From positions 1 through 57,936 of the forward strand of contig JAJYDQ010000017.1 of assembly GCA_021777225.1 (NCBI GenBank): a stretch of 57,936 nt of DNA, given 5' to 3'. This DNA is from Deltaproteobacteria bacterium. GTDB lineage: Bacteria; Desulfobacterota; Desulfomonilia; Desulfomonilales; Desulfomonilaceae. The notes beneath the pieces are model-generated. The model had not been told where the DNA came from, searched no databases, and worked only from the letters and a program-made list of their open reading frames with translations. The position numbers were made by a program, and so were the translations under genes. Below, piece after piece: positions 55,611 to 57,936 of this stretch (position 1 is its first letter; each line of letters starts with the position of its first letter).

Positions 55611-55888
55611 TTATTGCTGAAGAGTTGAAGGAGACGCGCCTCAAGCTTTCTGAGTCTCAGAACGCTCAATCCAATCTGGTTGACGTTGCCGAACTCGAGC
55701 AAACGATAAAGGACCTAAAACTAAAGACACAGGAACAGAAACTTCTTCTGAATACTATAGATATTCAGATCTGATATCTCACCGATCCCGGGACCTATGG
55801 ACTGGTCAACCAGTCTCGAACCGATTTCATCAGGAAACCACGAATTCACGAGACAATTCGGTCAGGGATATTGTATTTTGTGAAATAG
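55607..55888 (+). pseudogene. Broken fragment of a PAS histidine-kinase gene
   Basis: From the ATG overlapping the kinase stop, a frame of 55 codons ends in TGA at 55772-55774, exactly where the hybrid kinase at 37524 has Trp (TGG) in DTQIWYLTDP. The frame then continues with YLTDPGTYGLVNQSRTDF, matching the hybrid kinase, before degenerating and ending in TAG at 55886-55888. The matching DNA (about 55741-55835 against 38055-38150) is nearly identical. All catalytic domains are missing. The first part (EELKETRLKLSE) resembles the coiled N-terminus of the same kinase, so PAS1 is deleted or the source was another paralog. Read-through as Sec is rejected because the relative has Trp and nothing functional follows. 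Confidence 0.85.
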
Positions 55889-55949
55889 TCTGGGTTACGT
55901 TCTATGGGAAAAACCCTATATTTACTGTTGTCGCGGTCCGAGCAGGCAT

Positions 55950-56717
55950 GTGATAAATCGAGATATTCTTTCCATGATCTTTGATTCTGTTTCTTCTGTG
56001 ATCTTCCCGGAGGTTTGTTATTTTTGCGGAGCGGGGAGTTATGGCACAGGCTCTGTAATTTGTCCTGAGTGTAGAGATTCCGTTAGGTTGGTATCTCAAC
56101 CTTTTTGCGATTTATGCGGCCTGCCTCTGGACACTTTCGACGACTGCCATTCCTTGTTGTGTGGAAGATGTCTTGCAAGCCCCCCTCCTTTTGACAAGGC
56201 CCGATATGGGGTTTACTATGAACAATCTGTTCGCGCGGCTATCACGAGGCTGAAATTCAATTCATCCCTATTTAATATTCGACCTGTCGCTGAACTTCTT
56301 ATAGAAGCCTATAAGACCCATTATTCGAATGAGACGTTTGACACTATTGTTCCTGTTCCGGTTCACCGAAAACGTCTGGTGGGGAGAGGTTTTAACCAAG
56401 TCATAACGATTTCGGAAAGACTTTCAAGGGAAATCGGAATTGTCCTTGATCGAACATCGCTGGCTAAGAGTCGCGACACAGAGCCTCAGGTAGGACTTTC
56501 CCGTGCAAGGAGACTTGTAAATCTCAAGAATGCTTTTCAGGTTTGCGGTCCGGCACGGATTGCAAACAAGCGAGTTTTGATTGTTGATGATGTCTCAACT
56601 ACAGGAGCGACGGTGTCCGAGGCCGCTAAGGCTGTCAGGAAAGCTGGGGCCTCTTATGTCGCTGTAATGGTAGTAGCTTTAAGATCAAAGACCCAACCGG
56701 CGAAATTGGACATCTGA
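55950..56717 (+). CDS. comF: ComF-family phosphoribosyltransferase-like protein
   Basis: The 255-residue product has an N-terminal zinc-ribbon-like cysteine set (CYFCG, CPEC, CDLCG, CGRC over residues ~22-72). The C-terminal phosphoribosyltransferase fold has the PRPP loop VLIVDDVSTTGAT near residues 208-220, after TIVPVPVHRKRLVGRGFNQ. ComF proteins are linked to DNA uptake or recombination, with a poorly defined biochemical role. The start is a GTG at 55950; an ATG at 55974 is also in frame and neither has a strong ribosome binding site. It is not preceded by other competence genes here. Confidence 0.9.
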   Translation: MINRDILSMIFDSVSSVIFPEVCYFCGAGSYGTGSVICPECRDSVRLVSQPFCDLCGLPLDTFDDCHSLLCGRCLASPPPFDKARYGVYYEQSVRAAITRLKFNSSLFNIRPVAELLIEAYKTHYSNETFDTIVPVPVHRKRLVGRGFNQVITISERLSREIGIVLDRTSLAKSRDTEPQVGLSRARRLVNLKNAFQVCGPARIANKRVLIVDDVSTTGATVSEAAKAVRKAGASYVAVMVVALRSKTQPAKLDI

Positions 56718-56826
56718 ATTACTTTAGCTTTGGAATGTTTGAAGAATATCGTGTTATTTGGAAACGGCTCAACCAAAGTTTGGAATGGTTGTGCTTAATG
56801 AAATGTTTTTCAAGGAGGCTTGATTA

Positions 56827-57936
56827 ATGGCTCTAAAAACTCCCGAAGAGTTCGAGGCTCGACTACGCGATAAAAAACCAAGAGTATTCATGAATGGAAA
56901 AAGAGTGGAGAATATTCTTGAAAATCCTAACACCAGAACTGTGGTTGAATCAAATAAGGCGAGCTACAGATGGGCGCTGGATCCGGAGTATTCAAAGATT
57001 ATGAGTTGCTATTCTCCGCTAATAAACGAGACAGTCAATCGTTACACTCATGTCAGCGCCAGCGTTGAAGATCTTGTGTCGAAAGCGGAGGCTGGAACAT
57101 TTACCGCCGAAAACCTTGGCACCTGCATTTACAGGTGTGTGGGTTATGACGCGTTCCATGCGTTGGCTTCGACAACGTGGGAAATGGATAGAGACCTGGG
57201 CACACAATATCACCCCAGATTTATTGAATACCTGAAAATGGTACAGCGGGAAGACCTCTCAGTAGCCGGAGCATTGACAGAACCCAGAGGACACAGGATG
57301 AAACGTGCCATCGATTGGCCTGATCCTTATCTCTCTCTGAAAATAGTAGAAAAGAACTCGGACGGCATCGTTGTGAGAGGGGCAAAGATCAATATCAGCG
57401 GCGCTTACGCGTGTGACGAGCTGGTAGTGCTGCCTCAAAACGCCAGAACGGAAAACGAGACCGATTACGCTGTGGCGTTCGCTGTGCCATCCGACGCTGA
57501 AGGTATTACTTATGTTTGTCAATATTCGCCCTACTCCGCTGAAAGAGAGTCGGCCGACCACATTGATGAACTTGGCAATCCATTGTTCGGGCAAAGAGAA
57601 ACAGCGATGGTGGTTTTCGACAATGTTTTCGTCCCGTGGGACCGTGTATTCCATTGCGGCGAAACAAAGTATTCCCTGAATTTTGTAGTCAGGTTCGCCA
57701 GGACTCATCGCATGACTTGTGGAGGCACATGTAAGGTCGGTTTTATGAATCAGATTATAGGGGCCTGCAAACTTATCCAGGAGTATAAGGGCCTTGAAGA
57801 AGTACCGCATATCAACGATGAGCTGACTGAAATGGTAGTTCTGAGGGAAACCGGACGGGCTTGTGGCCTTGCCGCAGCAAGGCTGGGCACTGAAGATCCA
57901 GTAGGATCAGGCGTGTTTCTCCCCGATGAACTGATG
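56827..57936 (+). CDS. 4-hydroxybutyryl-CoA dehydratase/vinylacetyl-CoA isomerase-like protein (partial, 3' end missing)
   Basis: The frame runs 370 codons to the window edge with no stop. The ATG follows AAGGAGG (56812-56818). It belongs to the HpaB/AbfD acyl-CoA-dehydratase family: the cluster-ligand pattern Cys100-x3-Cys104 (TCIYRCVG) matches the two N-terminal cysteines of 4-hydroxybutyryl-CoA dehydratase. A His294 then Cys298 and Cys302 (THRMTCGGTCKVG) lies where that enzyme has His and a third Cys seven residues apart. The flavin and substrate segments (GALTEPRGHR; GAKINISGAYACDEL) are present. It probably acts on a CoA-bound hydroxyacid. The extra residue between His and Cys makes the exact substrate uncertain. 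Confidence 0.8.
   Translation, partial: MALKTPEEFEARLRDKKPRVFMNGKRVENILENPNTRTVVESNKASYRWALDPEYSKIMSCYSPLINETVNRYTHVSASVEDLVSKAEAGTFTAENLGTCIYRCVGYDAFHALASTTWEMDRDLGTQYHPRFIEYLKMVQREDLSVAGALTEPRGHRMKRAIDWPDPYLSLKIVEKNSDGIVVRGAKINISGAYACDELVVLPQNARTENETDYAVAFAVPSDAEGITYVCQYSPYSAERESADHIDELGNPLFGQRETAMVVFDNVFVPWDRVFHCGETKYSLNFVVRFARTHRMTCGGTCKVGFMNQIIGACKLIQEYKGLEEVPHINDELTEMVVLRETGRACGLAAARLGTEDPVGSGVFLPDELM

Noticed and set aside
55772-55774. TGA in the kinase fragment as a possible second selenocysteine codon
   Set aside because: The intact relative has Trp at this site, the frame decays soon after and no catalytic domain follows.
57259-57810. Leftward 183-codon open frame at the right edge
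   Set aside because: It lies wholly inside the rightward dehydratase-like gene, which has conserved motifs and a good ribosome binding site.

Overview
The window looks like chromosomal DNA of an anaerobic, Gram-negative bacterium, most plausibly a Desulfobacterota (deltaproteobacterial) sulfate reducer or syntroph. The evidence is a Tat-exported selenocysteine formate dehydrogenase of the two-subunit periplasmic type, a ferredoxin-thioredoxin-reductase-like protein, a 4-hydroxybutyryl-CoA dehydratase-like protein, large PAS histidine kinases, and a GatCAB amidotransferase. The taxonomic placement is inference; no rRNA or tRNA gene was found.

Layout. 1-3502: leader and gatC-gatA-gatB. 3537-7269 (minus): histidine kinase, receiver-kinase hybrid and a small lipoprotein. 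7600-11107: O-acetylhomoserine sulfhydrylase-like enzyme and a Ski2-like helicase. 11118-13982 (minus): VIT/vWA protein and an Isf-like flavoprotein. 14130-19373: small membrane protein, formate dehydrogenase fdhA (in-frame UGA read as Sec) and fdhB, a strong terminator, then fdhE. 19456-24067: housekeeping run rsmD, coaD, aspartate aminotransferase, surE, rnc, and a Tat-exported superoxide dismutase. 24234-26444: two exported ankyrin-repeat paralogs. 27098-32825: complete tripartite RND efflux operon. 32841-37207 (minus): dnaJ, a CbpM-like modulator, a TPR protein, a NagD-like HAD phosphatase and an FTR-like protein. 37524-41283: four-PAS hybrid kinase and an amidohydrolase. 41338-51887 (minus): SAM hydrolase, then a catabolic block of phosphotriesterase-family hydrolase, acyl-CoA ligase, a full branched-chain-type ABC transporter (two permeases, binding protein, two ATPases) and acetoacetyl-CoA synthetase. 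52290-55610: a periplasmic binding protein paired with a membrane histidine kinase, followed by a broken kinase fragment (55607-55888), comF, and the start of a dehydratase gene that runs off the window.

How the parts may work together. fdhAB would oxidise formate outside the membrane, with fdhE assisting maturation. The Liv-type transporter, two acyl-CoA/acetoacetyl-CoA ligases and the hydrolase fit uptake and CoA activation of an organic acid. The final partial gene could belong to related acyl-CoA chemistry. Three separate kinase loci and a recently broken kinase copy show active turnover of signalling genes.

No CRISPR array or intact mobile element was seen. The most interesting leads are the broken kinase copy and its near-identical intact relative, the kinase with an unrecognised ~300-residue N-terminal region, the binding-protein/kinase pair without a permease, and the Liv-ligase-hydrolase block.
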